Positions 53,365 to 64,000 of a stretch of DNA of 64,000 nt are shown here, piece by piece. The position numbers were made by a program, and so were the translations under genes. The stretch is from Catonia carolina. Taxonomy: Eukaryota; Arthropoda; Insecta; Hemiptera; Achilidae. Position 1 is the stretch's first letter, and each line of letters opens with the position of its first letter. The stretch lies in the NCBI GenBank assembly GCA_035578175.1, contig JAQMRL010000006.1, positions 26,368,393-26,432,392 on the forward strand. The letters are read 5' to 3'. Below the pieces are notes generated by a model. The model had not been told where the DNA came from and ran no database searches. It was given only the letters and a program-made list of their open reading frames with translations.

Positions 53365-53712
53365 AATTAGGCTCCTATCCTAGGAATAAGGTGGTTTACA
53401 ATATTGTCTTCTTCACTGAATGGAAAAGTATGCTTATCAGCATCCCAGACCCTCTGAAAATTATCTACTTTCCACCCTGTAAAAGACAACGTCACTTCAT
53501 TCACTACAGGAAATGGTATAATGAAATTCATTACTCTCGGAGGAGATAATTTCTTACTAGTGCCTTTTACACCTGTACCTCTTATGTTCTTAAAAGCTTC
53601 AGTCATATAATTTACTGACCATGTGATAAGAAACAAAACTATTTTTTGTAACCCTGAAACAAGCAGATCGAGTGCAAATAATTTAACACTCCACCTGCCT
53701 GTTATGGGCAAT
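53365..53712 (-). repeat. Family C copy C13
   Basis: A reverse copy ending in the head complement CACCTGCCTGTTATGGGC at 53712. The (CAA)n end is lost. The 126-codon frame at 53367-53747 is not a gene. Confidence 0.75.
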
Positions 53713-54295
53713 AAAAATATTAATAAAGTTATAACGAATAAATACAATTCACCATTTTTTATTAATAAAATTCACACATCTAAAATCGTGCCTAAATAAT
53801 AAATTTAACTGATATTCATCCGGTAATAAAATACAACACAGAAATTACCACAGGTGTAAAGTTTATTTTTAACTACATACAAAATAAGTTATAAATTACT
53901 GATTAAGATAATCTAAGCGAAGGTTATAAAATAGTTTATTGTTATAGCATTTTATGACTTATTTAAATTTCTTTGTAGGTACTAATATTAATTTTTGTAT
54001 AAGTTAATTAAAACTCATGAATCGTCAGTATCAAAGACATATAAACCCAAAGTTTATAAGTAGTATTTATGTTATACTAAATACCGGGTGTTTCTTATTT
54101 ATTTATACAATTTTTAATCCTTATAAAATAAGTGTGTTATCAAATATTAATTATATACTACATTATATTATATAGAATACATTATATTTTTAAAGATTTG
54201 ACAGTTAATTCTTTTAAATGCCGTAATTGTTTGTCACAGAACCGAAAATAAATAATGTAGTACCGGGTTACCGAGCTTTGCTCGATTGCATATTA
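53713..54295. other. A/T-rich sequence with no gene; short GC palindrome near 54272
   Basis: CCGAGCTTTGCTCG at about 54271-54284 is a small hairpin. Nothing else recognised. Confidence 0.4.
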
Positions 54296-55027
54296 CGAAC
54301 TGTGGCTATTAAATAACGAGACTGTCGTTGTAAAAAAATGTATTTTAATTTTATACATAATCACTTATTGTCACCTTCAATATACACTCCTTCTCTATAC
54401 CTACAACGCTTCATGCGAATTTTCCATTGTTGGAAACAGTGCTGGAAGTCATCTTCTGTCAGCTCCTTCAGAACACGTACCGCTCAAAAATGTTTGAAAT
54501 GAAGCTCGCAAAAATGTTTGTACTGATACTTTGTACGCAATTGAAAATGACCCAAATTTTTTTGGAAATAACATATTTGGATAATAGCATGTGATGAAAC
54601 GTGGTGATCCGGAAACGATGCGCCAATCCATGCACTGGAAGAGCCGAACTTCACCGAGAGCCAAAATAGCTCGAATGAGCAAGTCAAAATTTAAAGGAAT
54701 GATGGTTTTTTTTTTTTGATATCCACGGGATTGTGTAACTTCACTGGGTTCCTGAAGGTCAAGCAATTAATTAATATTACTACCTTGAGGTACTTTCTAA
54801 ACTACGTCAAAGAGTTAGGAAAAAACGCCCTGAAATGTGGAAGTACAAATCATGGGTTCTCCACCAAGACAATGCACCAGCTCATTCCGCGTTATCTGTC
54901 AAGAGGTTCCTAGCCAAGTACAGCATCTCCAAGTGTTAGAACATCCACCTTATTCATCAGATCTTGCACCATGTGACTTCTACTTGTTCCCTAAGGTGAA
55001 ATCTGCATTAAAAGGGACAAGATTCAG
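54296..55027 (+). mobile_element. Foldback mariner, family M copy M3, 3'-truncated
   Basis: The left tip CGAACTGTGGCTATTAAATA is followed by an inverted transposase C-terminus to the junction near 54483. Plus-strand transposase then starts at CAAAAATGTTTGAAATGAAG, the same junction as M1 and M4. The body includes the second Asp block region (HQDNAPAHSA-like) and the third block in shifted frames. It stops inside the coding end at AAGGGACAAGATTC, so the right arm is lost. Confidence 0.85.
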
Positions 55028-55133
55028 ACTACAGACGTGTTTCAAAATTTTTATTTATTTATATAATTACAATTCTTTATTATCTTTATTATTCTCGCTC
55101 TTTTATTATATTAGACAAAACACATTTATTACA

Positions 55134-55901
55134 AATATGGTGTGAAACACTCACACAACTTTCTCTTGCCAATGAAAATATTAATAATCTTGACCAATGT
55201 AATCTAACAATAGTAGTAAAATATTAGGAATAACAAAAAACTAACCTCAAACAACATAACCTTATTTTAATCATGAGTGAATGATGCAAAATGAAAACCA
55301 ACCTTTGTTTGCCTTAATACGGAAAATCACTTTTTTGACGCTAAGCTAGACTCTTTAGAGAACATGCTCAAATAAAAGTTGTAGATCTTTTAATTTCCTA
55401 TAATTTTGATAATTAAACTTTTGTCTTAAAATGCATACTAAGGCTGAAATCTTAAAAAAAATCAATTTTCACAGATTTTCATGAAAAAACCAGAAAATTA
55501 CTAATTACCGCTAAACTATACGGTACTAAAAAAAATGTTTGAAATAAAAGTTGTAGGATTTTAAATTCTCTGCAACTTTTTATTATACATTTTCCTGCTA
55601 AAATACCGCAATCTTAAAAAAAAACATTTTTTTCTACGAGAACACAGCCTCGCCAAGAATTTCAGCAAATATGGCGCCTACCCTATCTTATAGAGCATAA
55701 AAAATGTAGTAAATGAGGCGATTTAAAAAAATCGTAGGAAGTGTTTTTGAGAAAATCGCAAAAAAGTTAAAAATTCCTCGAATAAACTACTACTTCCGGT
55801 TGACCGATTTAGATGAAAATGTTCGTGTCGGGTCTGGTAGTAGTATCTAACTTTAAAGTCTCAAGTTTCAAGTTCGAACGGTGTTTCGTTCTTGAGATAT
55901 T

Positions 55902-55956
<55 letters not shown>

Positions 55957-56090
55957 AATCGCTAAAAACATGTTTTTTTGGGTTCAGGGGGTCTGAAAAC
56001 GTGTAGATCCGGTGAAAACTCAATTTCGAAAAATCAACGTGAAAACAATATTTTCCTTCCTATATATTCATATAGGCAAGAGAAAGTAAA
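55134..56090 (-). mobile_element. Family A repeat, copy A14, complete
   Basis: From AATATGGTGTGAAACACTCA to CCTATATATTCATATAGG and CAAGAGAAAGT. A pure (CA)n tract lies at about 55905-55954. It is moderately diverged. Confidence 0.85.
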
Positions 56091-56739
56091 AAATATACGA
56101 TTTATTTTTCATTTACTATCAAACACCCTGTTACACGTTTCAATTTTATTTATCATCATGTTTATTTAAGTTATTCTTTGCTAATTATTATATTTTAAAG
56201 TTCATTTATTTATTTAATTAGGTCCTGTTGCAAACAATTCCAATACAATAAATAAATAATTTGTATTACCATTAAGAAAATAATTATTAATTAAAAATTT
56301 TTTATTATTTTTTTTATCATCTGTTGTTTATTTATTAATAAAACACCTTACATTTATTATTTTATTTGTTCAAATTAATTGAGTCTTATAAATTAATTAA
56401 AAATTGTATAATATTCATTAGAAGCACTTTATTAGTATAACTAAGGTTATATCTGAATTAATTGTGTTGGTATAATTTTGCCTTGTTATGTACCTACTTT
56501 GTTTATTTAAGTGTTTTGTAGTCGATTTAAAAACACCTTTAAAAAATTGTATTTTAAGTTAATACTCTAATAATTATTAGAGTTGTTTTTATTGTGTAGC
56601 CTACATTTATTATTCGTTTATAGTATATTAATTTAAACTTACAACAGCTTTGTTATTAGCTGGTGTGTCATGACTTGTAGAAATTTCTACTATAAGATTT
56701 TCCATTATAGGGGTCGAGTTTGTAGTTACTTGAGTCACG
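56091..56739. other. A/T-rich sequence with no recognised feature
   Basis: No supported open frame or repeat. Confidence 0.4.
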
Positions 56740-57260
56740 AGTTTGCCCTTGTTTGCAACGAGGGGTAAAGGAGGGAAAGCACCAGTGCGCATGCGCGACT
56801 ACTTTTATTTCAGTACAACAAACTCAACAACTTATACCCAGAGCATATACAGTATATAGCGGAATCTTTTGTAGGTTAATTGTACGAATATACCTGTTTG
56901 TTAACGTAAACAGAAATGTTAGTTTCTCAAAAACGTCGGCAGACTATTCACAGTGCTGAATCTAATATGCAGTGTAATAAAATGCTGTGAAGTTGAAGCT
57001 AAACAAAAATGTCTTTCCCTGCCTCTTAACAAAAGCCATGAGCGAGTGGCTAACTTTTGTGATGTTTCTCTTTTCACGATTCGAAATATTAAGAAGGAAA
57101 TTAAAGACGTGAAGAAGATATTCTTCAACAATTTTGTTGACACCTGGTAAGAAAAACGAAACGGTTAGGTAGATACTAGTGAGACTGATAGTGAAGACGC
57201 CGGTGATAGCGATAGTATAGAAGGCGATTCATTCGTAGAATTATTTTTCCAATAGAATAA
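56740..57260 (+). pseudogene. Possible transposase N-terminal helix-turn-helix remnant
   Basis: The plus strand encodes EAKQKCLSLPLNKSHERVAN followed by FCDVSLFTIRNIKKE. The pattern of a basic helix, PLNK-x-x-ERVA and a GVS-x-x-T-x-x-I-like recognition helix resembles the N-terminal region of some insect DDE transposases. It lies in a 65-codon open stretch (56953-57150), with an acidic shifted stretch after it. No catalytic domain follows. The family is not identified. Confidence 0.35.
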
Positions 57261-57714
57261 GGTAGCTGGTAATTACGGTAAATAAAATATTTCTAGTCAT
57301 GTAATTAAGCTATAGACAATATTACATGTCACATTTATTTCTTATAAGGTTTATGAAGAAAACATTTTTTTGGAATAAATCACAGCTTACAAAATGTACG
57401 TAGAAACTGCACGGTAGTGAAATATACGAGTATTGTCTCGCTGTTTAGGTTGGCAGCACTTACAAATTTTCACTTCCCTTCCTCACAGCCCTTCCATACG
57501 CTGAAGGCAATCTCGTGACTTCAGTATCTATACATATATTATATCTTCGAAAGCGCGCGGCCAATATTTAAACTTTTTATATCAAAATTTAGCGTATTCA
57601 ATATTATTTAATATTAAAATATTATAATTAAAATTCATATAATTTCAATTATATGCAATTTTATGTAATTATAACATATATTATAGTTATGTTATGTAAT
57701 ACCACGTTTACTGT
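57261..57714. other. A/T-rich sequence with no recognised feature
   Basis: Nothing supported. Confidence 0.4.
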
Positions 57715-58585
57715 ACTAGACGGTAGCGGTCACGCGCAGCTGCTGTGAGATATAAGATGACGTAGCTGGTCCCCAACTACTCGGCCGGTGCGTAGCGATG
57801 GTAGGATTTTTGCATTGTTTTTACAAACAGCGGTTTAGGTATGTTTACACGGGAAATCTATTTTAATTTTAATAATTCTTTGTTTGAGGCCTGAAGTTTT
57901 TCTCTAAGTAACTTGTTTTTTTCTTTTATTCGTTGTTTTCACGTTTTAAGAGATCAGTTTCCTCTGATTGCGCAATATTAAAATTTGGCGGTTTTTTAAT
58001 AAAACGAGACGTACCTTTCTTTCTCTACGGCTACCCCTTCATTTTGTGAACTGCCTGTGTTGTAACTGGATGATGAGTTTAAAATATCATAAACTTCCTT
58101 ACAAGCGTATCGTTTCTTTGCCCGAGTTTTACGTTCACTACTAGTCGGGTTTACCGGACGTAGAACGGGAATGCAAATATACAAATCGGCAAATTTAAAT
58201 GTGGGACTGAATTCGACACGTTTTAATGGAAGATACAGCAACTCGGACTCTTAAATCGCGTACATAATCCGTTTCTTCGAAATATACTAAACACAAGCGA
58301 CCACTATCAGCAGAAAATGAAAATAAATCTAGTTTCAAGGGCCTTGATAATACGGTAAAACTTATAATGCCCAACTCTCTTTGGTGTCTATCGTGATTAG
58401 AACACCCGGCAATCGCACAGCACACCATTATTAAAGACTAGTAAAGTATTACAGACCGTATTAAGACTAGGAAACATCACAGACCGACACGGTATATATC
58501 GTGTATCGGCTGTCGCTGGTGACCAGAGTCGTCAGAGGGCGGGTCTTGTCATTGCGCATATTGTTGATAATCCCTACCGTCTAGT
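57715..58585 (-). mobile_element. THAP-domain DNA transposon, internally deleted
   Basis: Tips ACTAGACGGTAG (57715-57726) and CTACCGTCTAGT (58574-58585) are perfect 12-bp inverted repeats. The similarity may extend a few bases outward (TTACT-TACTAGACGG). A THAP-like first exon sits next to the right tip, as in P-element-like transposons. Only ~0.87 kb separates the tips, so the catalytic part is missing. No convincing TSD. Confidence 0.55.
58014..58428 (-). pseudogene. THAP zinc-finger exon, frameshifted, His ligand changed
   Basis: From ATG 58428 the minus strand reads MVCCAIAGCSNHDRHQREL (C-x4-C like the THAP start), then SADSGRLCLVYFEETDYVRD, matching the THAP C-S-x-H-F-x-x-x-D-(Y/F)-x-RD block. 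The zinc-ligand His is Tyr here (TAT for CAT). The first frame runs to 58195. A second frame (58241-57996), offset from it, continues LPLKRVEFSPTFKF and a Lys/Arg-rich tail. A splice-donor-like AAAG/GTACGT occurs near 58013. THAP domains bind DNA in P-type transposases and host factors. Confidence 0.5.
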
Positions 58586-58867
58586 AAAGTAACCTTGTGT
58601 AATACATAACATATAAGTTTCCACTTTTTATGATAATAAGATAATCGTAAAGGATAAAAAGTTCGTTCCACTATGCCAAACACAGCAACACTGCATTACT
58701 GTCTAACTAGATCCAAGCTCGCAATTTCAAGGTTACTAATGTTCATGGTTTTAGTTAAGTTGATTTAATCTCATTAATCTATTATAATTAGTTTATTATT
58801 TATTATAATTATCAATTTAATTGTAGCAATGTGTAATAAACGCTTGTAATCGTAGATTCCTTTAAAT
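58586..58867. other. A/T-rich sequence with no recognised feature
   Basis: Nothing supported. Confidence 0.4.
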
Positions 58868-59605
58868 ATATACTTGCGAGAAATCATCACTTACAACAAC
58901 AACGAAAAGGAAGCATGGGAAGAAAGAACCAAGAAACTAGCAACCTCACAACTAACCACCAAAACACCTTGCTACAATAAAAAATGCTTATCATTGAAAA
59001 CCAAAATAAAACACTACAAAACGGTCGTTAAACTAAAGATAACGTATGGTTGCGAAACTTTATTTAAATTAAACCAGTAAAAAAGAATAGATAAAATTCA
59101 AAAACTTGAAAGGAGGATCCTTAGGACCTGCATCGGAAAGAGACACCAAGTAGATGGAGAATGGAGATTACTACCAAATGAACAGGTCTACCAGGAGACC
59201 GAATCGGTAATAGATTCGATGAAGAAAAAGAGAATATCCTTCTTTGGCATATAATCAGAACACCCAAAGATAGAATCACAAACCAAATAGTCAGAAAACT
59301 CTACCAGAAAAAGACAGAAGTAATGTGGTTAAGAGAAATCAAGAAAGGTATGGAAGAATTAGGCATCACCTTTGAAGATCTAGAAAATAAAACTGAAAAG
59401 CTGAAACTCTTAAAAGATAAAAATATTAGATTCCAAGGAAAGGAAAAAAAGAGGAAGCAGGAAAGAAATCATTTCGGAAGCAGAAAGGCAAAGAAGATCT
59501 GCCAGTATGAAAGAATACTGGAGGATAATCAAAGAAAAGAACCAGAAAAGAGTGCCCAGAAACTAACTCAAGTGATCCTCTGCAGTCTCAAAAGGAAAAA
59601 AACAC
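58868..59605 (+). mobile_element. 5'-truncated LINE family F, copy F2, degraded
   Basis: Starts LREIITYNNNEKEAWEERTK and continues through KTVVKLKITYGCETLF, IQKLERRILRTCIGK and a stop-broken KKRISFFG. It ends in a clean stretch, WLREIKKGMEELGITFEDLE onward, with TGATCCTCTGCAGTCTCAAA and A's at the 3' end. It aligns with F1 but begins after the catalytic box. Confidence 0.8.
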
Positions 59606-60197
59606 TTCTAATTTTAAACGTTTGAATATTTTGGAATTTTTAGCAAATCTGTATGGCAATAGCTTTCAAACGACACACAAATCATTAAAATCGGACCAGT
59701 ACAACTCCAGAAATAGTTTCTCAACAAAATATTTTACAATTTTATATTATGGTATAGATTACGTAAACTTTTAATAAATGTTAATTATTATAAAAATATA
59801 TATTTTTATAAATAAATAAATAGATGTTAGATATATTAATGTATTAATTACTTACTTGTATCAATTCCATTATAGAATATTACTTTTGAACAGCTAGAAT
59901 ACAAATGTAACGAACAAAAAGGCGGTTCCTGAAGTTATTGTGTTACTATTTATACAGCAGCAATGCACTTCAATAATGGGGAAAGTAGGGTCTCTCGCTT
60001 GTTGAAGCAATCACCCGTGAAGTAAATTATTCGGACCTTTGTTGTCTTTTTCTCAATTACTACTATGTTTTACATTTAAGTACTGTATTTTATTTCTTTT
60101 TATTATCCGTTCAGTTGTAGGGATACTACAATGTTATTAAGTTCCGTTGTTTGTTTTTGGTTATACTTAAAAGTGTGTCAAGTGTTAAAAATATATA
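59606..60197. other. A/T-rich sequence with no recognised feature
   Basis: Nothing supported. Confidence 0.4.
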
Positions 60198-60604
60198 CAG
60201 TCGAACTTCTATAACTCGAATTATCTATACCTCGAATTGTATTTCAGTCCCCTTTAACCTTCCCATGCATTAACCATGTAAAAAGTTATCTATAACTCGA
60301 ATTCCGCAATTTCTTTAAGTCGAATTAATTAATTCGTTTCTTTTGAAAAAAATTGAACATAGTTCTCATAATAGCGGTTTCGGTCTTTTGAAAAATGAAG
60401 GTACAGTGCTGCTTCTTTCATTATAAGAGAATGTGTTCGACCATAAAAGGGAACAGACCTTCAAAGTCATCTGGTTGCCTTTGTATAGGCCTAACAGGCG
60501 TAAACCAAAACAATGAATTTCTTTGAATCGACGAATCTTTGGTCGACCACAGAACAATAGAACCATAATAGTCTGTCGGTACAATGTACCGTATTCAGTA
60601 TGTA

Positions 60605-61545
60605 CGAAGTGTGGCTATACGAGACGTAGTAAAAAATTGTATTTTTATTTTATACATAATCACTTATTGTCACCTTCAATATAGGCTACACTCCTTCTCT
60701 ATTCCTACAACGCTCCATGCGAATTTTCCATTGTTTGAAACAGAGCTGGAAGTCATCTTCTGTCAGCTCCTTCAGGACACGTGCGCTTAAAAATGTTTGA
60801 AATGAAGCTCGCAAAAATGTTTGTACTGACACTTTGTACGCGATTGAAAATGATCCAAATTTTTTGTAAACGATAATAACATGTGATGAAACGTGGTTTT
60901 TACTTATGATCCGGAAACGAAGCGCCAATCCATGCACTGGAAGAGTCAAACTTCACCGAGAGCCAAAAAAGCTCGAATGAGGAAGTCAAAGTTTCAAGCA
61001 ATGATGATTGTTTTTTTTATATCCATGGGATTGTGTACCTTCACTGGCTTCCTGAAGGTCAAGCAATTAATCAATATTTCTACCTTGATGTACTTTCTAA
61101 ACTACGTCAAATAGTAAGGAAAAAACGCCCCGAAATGTGGAAGGACAAATCCACCAAGGGTTCTCCACCAAGACAATGCGCCAGCTCATTCTGCGTTATC
61201 TGTCAAGAGGTTCCTAGCCAAGTAGGCCTACAGCATCTCAGTGTTAGAACATTCACCTTATTCACCAGATCTTGCACCATGTGACCTCTACCTGTTCCCT
61301 AAAGTTAAATCTGTATTAAAAGGAACAAGATTTGAGTCTTTGAAAGCTGTAAAAGAGAAAGCGGCACGTGTTCTGAAGGAGTTGACAGAAGATGACTTCC
61401 AGCACTGTTTCCAACAATGGTAAATTCGCATGGAGCGTTGTAGGGATAGAGGAGTGTATATTGAAGGTGACAATAAGTGATTATGTATAAAATTAAAGTA
61501 AAATGTTTTACAACGTCAGTCTCGTTATTTAATAGCCACACCTCG
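60605..61545 (+). mobile_element. Foldback mariner, family M copy M4, both ends present
   Basis: Left tip CGAAGTGTGGCTAT and right tip complement of CGAGGTGTGGCTATTAAATA, with TA at each side. An inverted transposase C-terminus occupies 60605-~60785. Plus-strand transposase then runs from the shared junction (AAAAATGTTTGAAATGAAGC) through CDETW, DIHGIV(Y)LHW and PYSPDLAPCDLYLFPKVKS to the end. Small indels break the frame. It lies inside the pogo-like element. Confidence 0.85.
61241..61423 (+). pseudogene. Mariner transposase C-terminal block in M4
   Basis: MLEHSPYSPDLAPCDLYLFP holds the third catalytic Asp, then KSVLKGTRFESLKAVKEKAA. A premature TAA (QQW-stop) precedes the family's usual WKIRMERC ending. 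Confidence 0.75.
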
Positions 61546-61924
61546 TACTGCATAATTTTGGAGTACTGTATACAATTTGTATTGTGCGGTTCCAAGCTCC
61601 ATGTAGTTGCGGGGTGAAGGGTACGGTTGAGGTATATGGAATGAATGACGCATGCTAGGAGAACTATGTTGTATTACTCTGATACAAAACATTCGTTTTC
61701 AAACTTTCCGTATTTAACATGTTTGTTTGTATTTATTTATTTATATATTTTGATATGAATTGGTAAGTTAAGTATTATGAATTCGACCAAGTTAATAACC
61801 CGGTAGGTATTTGTTAAATTAATGCGCCGGAGGATAAGAATATTTTCTTAGTCTAGTTAATTCACGCTACCACTATAAATGCATCAGCTGAGAAACACTA
61901 CTAACACTCATTCATTCTCCCACT

Positions 61925-62015
61925 ACTACAACAACGCACTGCATTTCTTCCAATTACACGGAGCTGGGAATCAAGCAATACAATAATTAACACTGCAGCC
62001 AATAAGCTGAGCTAA
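61925..62015 (-). repeat. Possible tRNA-like SINE head
   Basis: On the minus strand TTAGCTCAGCTTATTGGCTG resembles a tRNA A-box region and TGCTTGATTCCC a B box, at roughly tRNA spacing. There is no cloverleaf I could complete, so a functional tRNA is unlikely. Confidence 0.3.
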
Positions 62016-62410
62016 ATGCAACGTACAGTACTGTATTACGAAATTACGCATGTGCAGTAGGCCAACATATTCCACATCTTGTAGGGTACTGTATTAGCCT
62101 ATGTGGGATGTTCTGTTTTTGTTTATTATAATATTTTTTTATTTTTCCATAACTCGAAATTTCTGTAACTCGAATTGTTTTCTCCATCCTTTGAGGATTC
62201 GAGTTATAGAAGTTCGACTGTATAATTTTTAGGAAATTTAGGGTTATGATTACCCAAGGTGTTTTTGGGTATCTACGCGTAGATACCCAAAAATTGGATA
62301 ATACAAATCTTATTCCAATTTGAGATTACCTTTCCGTGTCTGCGCATTGAATTTTTTCAGATTATACCTAAAGTAATTAAGCTCGTCTTTGTAACAAAAA
62401 CAAAAGCAAT

Positions 62411-62775
62411 AAATCTGATGTGAAACACTCGCACAACTTTCTCTTGTCAATGCAAATAATGAACAATAAAATCTAACATTAGTAAAAAACATTAAAAATA
62501 AACAAAAACTAACTTAAGATTGCACCAAACCCTATCTTACCTTAACCTAGCTTGTATAGCATAAAAAATGTAGTTAATGAGGCGACTTTTAAAAAATTCG
62601 GAGGAGGCTTTTTATGAGAAAATCGCTAAAAGTGAAAAATCACACGAATAAACTACTACATTTGGTTGGCCAATTTTTGTGGAAATGTTTGTTCGATTTT
62701 CTAGCGGTACCTAACTTATGTCCCATGTTTCAACTTGGTACGATATTAATGCATTAACGTTTAGTTTGTGAACAA
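62411..62775 (-). mobile_element. Family A repeat, copy A15, internally deleted
   Basis: The right terminus AATCTGATGTGAAACACTCG is joined after about 110 bp to the central ATAAAAAATGTAGTTAATGA block. Both internal units and the hairpin end are missing. Confidence 0.7.
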
Positions 62776-63480
62776 ATGACATAAGTAATTACTGAACTTT
62801 AATTTTAAGGCATGCGAAGGGTATGTTAAAATACCTTAAATAATTGCATGTCGTGAGATTTGGTAATTTTATAAATATTGGAATCTTAATTACGGTGTAA
62901 TTAGACAACAATTTTTTGTTGTTGCAAAAGTAGCTACATCAGATATTAATAATACCTATCCACAATTCTAGTTTTACTTTTTTAATAAAAAAATCAGTTA
63001 AATTTATTTGCCTTTGATTTAATTTAATTAACAATCACAATTAAATCTAACCTAATTAAGATTTCAATATCGGTGCCAATTTAAAATGTTTAAAAATATA
63101 ATTTTGCTCACTAGTATTTCTAAAAATAAGTTCCACCAGGAAGTTATTTTTCTATTTTTGTCTACCGTACTTAATGTGATGCAGATTTTCTGTTTATTTC
63201 TCCATTAGGTATCAACTTGGCATACATTTCAATTTTTAAAATATTTATAGTAAATTTCCTGTAAAATTATATTTAAATTTAAGAAAATAACAGTTATTTG
63301 CGGGTTATTTTAAAAATACATATTGGCTACATATCCCTTTTTAATTGATCGCAAATCTGTGTTTAAATTATGTAATGAAAAAGTAATGTGATGTTTTAAA
63401 TTTTAACGCATGGATTTCAAATAGATCTCCTGAAGTAAAATATTTTTCTGGGAGGTTGTGTGTGTTTTATTCGTAACTAG
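62776..63480. other. A/T-rich sequence with no recognised feature
   Basis: A short palindrome, GGGTATCTACGCGTAGATACCC, just left of A15 (about 62267-62288) is notable. Nothing is recognised in this stretch itself. Confidence 0.4.
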
Positions 63481-63885
63481 CATGCCCCGCGCGGCTTCGC
63501 ACGCGAAACATGTAAAGGCCTAATTAATTTTTTTTAAAATTTGTAGCAAAAATTGTGTAGCTGCTAGATGGACTGTGTACTCCAACGTAGACACACACAC
63601 ACACACACACACACAACGTTTTGATAAACTCCCCCACAAAAATACATTAAAAAGTTGTAGATATCGAATAACGTTACAACTTTTGTATGTGTTTTTTATC
63701 CAATGGTTAGTTAATAGAAATGTGAGATTTTATGTGAAAAACCGGATTTAAATAAGTCGTTTCAATATTACGGTCTTAAGGTACATTTTACGGCAACGGT
63801 TAAAAAATTGTAAAAAATAGTTGAAATTTTCCATAACCATAATTAGTTTTGTTGTATGGAGCAGAGGTCTGGACTTTTAAAACTA
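63481..63885 (+). repeat. Family B repeat, copy B3, internally deleted, with (AC)n
   Basis: The head TGCCCCGCGCGGCTTCGCAC is followed after ~45 bp by ATTGTGTAGCTGCT and GTACTCCAACG, then (AC)n at about 63590-63614. Beyond the microsatellite lies text related to the family A internal unit (AAAAAGTTGTAGAT, TTACAACTTTTG, ATTACGGTCTTAAGGTACAT). B and A may thus be distant relatives. Confidence 0.6.
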
Positions 63886-63911
63886 CATACGTCAACCATA
63901 TTAAAGCATTA

Positions 63912-64000
63912 GGAATGGCCGGCCCGATGGCGTAGTGGTTAGCGCAACTGGCTTCTACGCCGGGGACCCGGGTTCGATTCCCGGTCAGGTCTGGAATTTT
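63912..64000 (+). repeat. tRNA-derived SINE, family K, copy K6 (runs off the window)
   Basis: GGCCGGCCCGATGGCGTAGTGG (A-box region) and CCCGGGTTCGATTCCCGG (B box) give the best-preserved tRNA-like head in the window. It is followed by GTCAGGTCTGG and the window end. Confidence 0.8.

Larger units (their letters stand above)
60198..62220. mobile_element. Pogo/Tigger-like DNA element with nested mariner M4
   Basis: Tips CAGTCGAACTTCTATAACTC and the inverse at 62200-62220 are flanked by TA on both sides (60196-60197 and 62221-62222). Subterminal AACTCGAATT motifs repeat several times at each end, typical of transposase-binding arrays. Removing M4 leaves about 1.08 kb. No convincing transposase remains: the 72-codon minus-strand frame at 60366-60584 has no clear motif. 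Confidence 0.7.

Noticed and set aside
63912..64000. A genuine tRNA gene
   Set aside because: The A and B boxes are good, but the same head plus GTCAGGTCTGG body occurs in other SINE K copies.

Overview
The window looks like transposon-rich nuclear DNA from an animal, most likely an insect. It is strongly A/T-rich and holds no host gene I can support. Nearly every recognisable block is a mobile element: mariner-type transposons, non-LTR retrotransposons (LINEs) of several families, tRNA-derived SINEs, and a Helentron/DINE-1-like repeat built around a microsatellite. I cannot name the species. I saw no bacterial operons, CRISPR array, rRNA gene or canonical tRNA gene.

Family names used below are mine. 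Family A is a ~0.95-kb Helentron-like repeat; strand + means its hairpin end is on the left. Family B is a second microsatellite-bearing repeat. Family C is a ~400-bp SINE-like retroposon whose head does not look tRNA-derived and which ends in (CAA)n. Families E and K are tRNA-headed SINEs. Family D is a long-TIR DNA element. F, G, L and P are LINE families. M is a mariner family.

Layout. 0-6.1 kb: a young A copy, a decayed core-histone-like fragment with a histone 3' stem-loop, SINEs, a LINE remnant and two small foldbacks. 6.1-16.8 kb: a 5'-truncated LINE with an intact 406-codon reverse transcriptase (RT) frame, a D element split by SINE E, B and A copies, and SINE E split by C. 17-26.6 kb: SINEs, a mariner foldback with 226-bp arms, LINE P, an A copy between ~70-bp direct repeats, and an old A copy split by C. 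28-35.3 kb: several truncated LINEs, mostly with target-site duplications (TSDs). 35.3-41.1 kb: a foldback mariner holding an inserted full-length 4.9-kb LINE. 41.2-50.9 kb: a ~1-kb near-palindromic transposon, a pogo-like element, two A copies, and a second foldback mariner. 51-64 kb: old LINE and SINE copies, two more foldback mariners (one inside a second pogo-like element), a THAP-domain DNA element, and B and K at the right edge.

The most interesting objects are these. (1) The LINE at 35378-40296: ORF1 begins with a hydrophobic segment followed by a 2A-like GVEPNPGP motif. ORF1 and ORF2 share one frame and are separated by a single TAG followed by CGG, with no in-frame ATG until the endonuclease domain. 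(2) Mariner elements whose 5' end has been replaced by an inverted copy of their own 3' end, with at least three different junctions, one of them shared by three copies. (3) Family A, with a 13-bp subterminal inverted repeat, an 18-bp hairpin, a microsatellite at a fixed internal site, and one copy with a double palindromic end.
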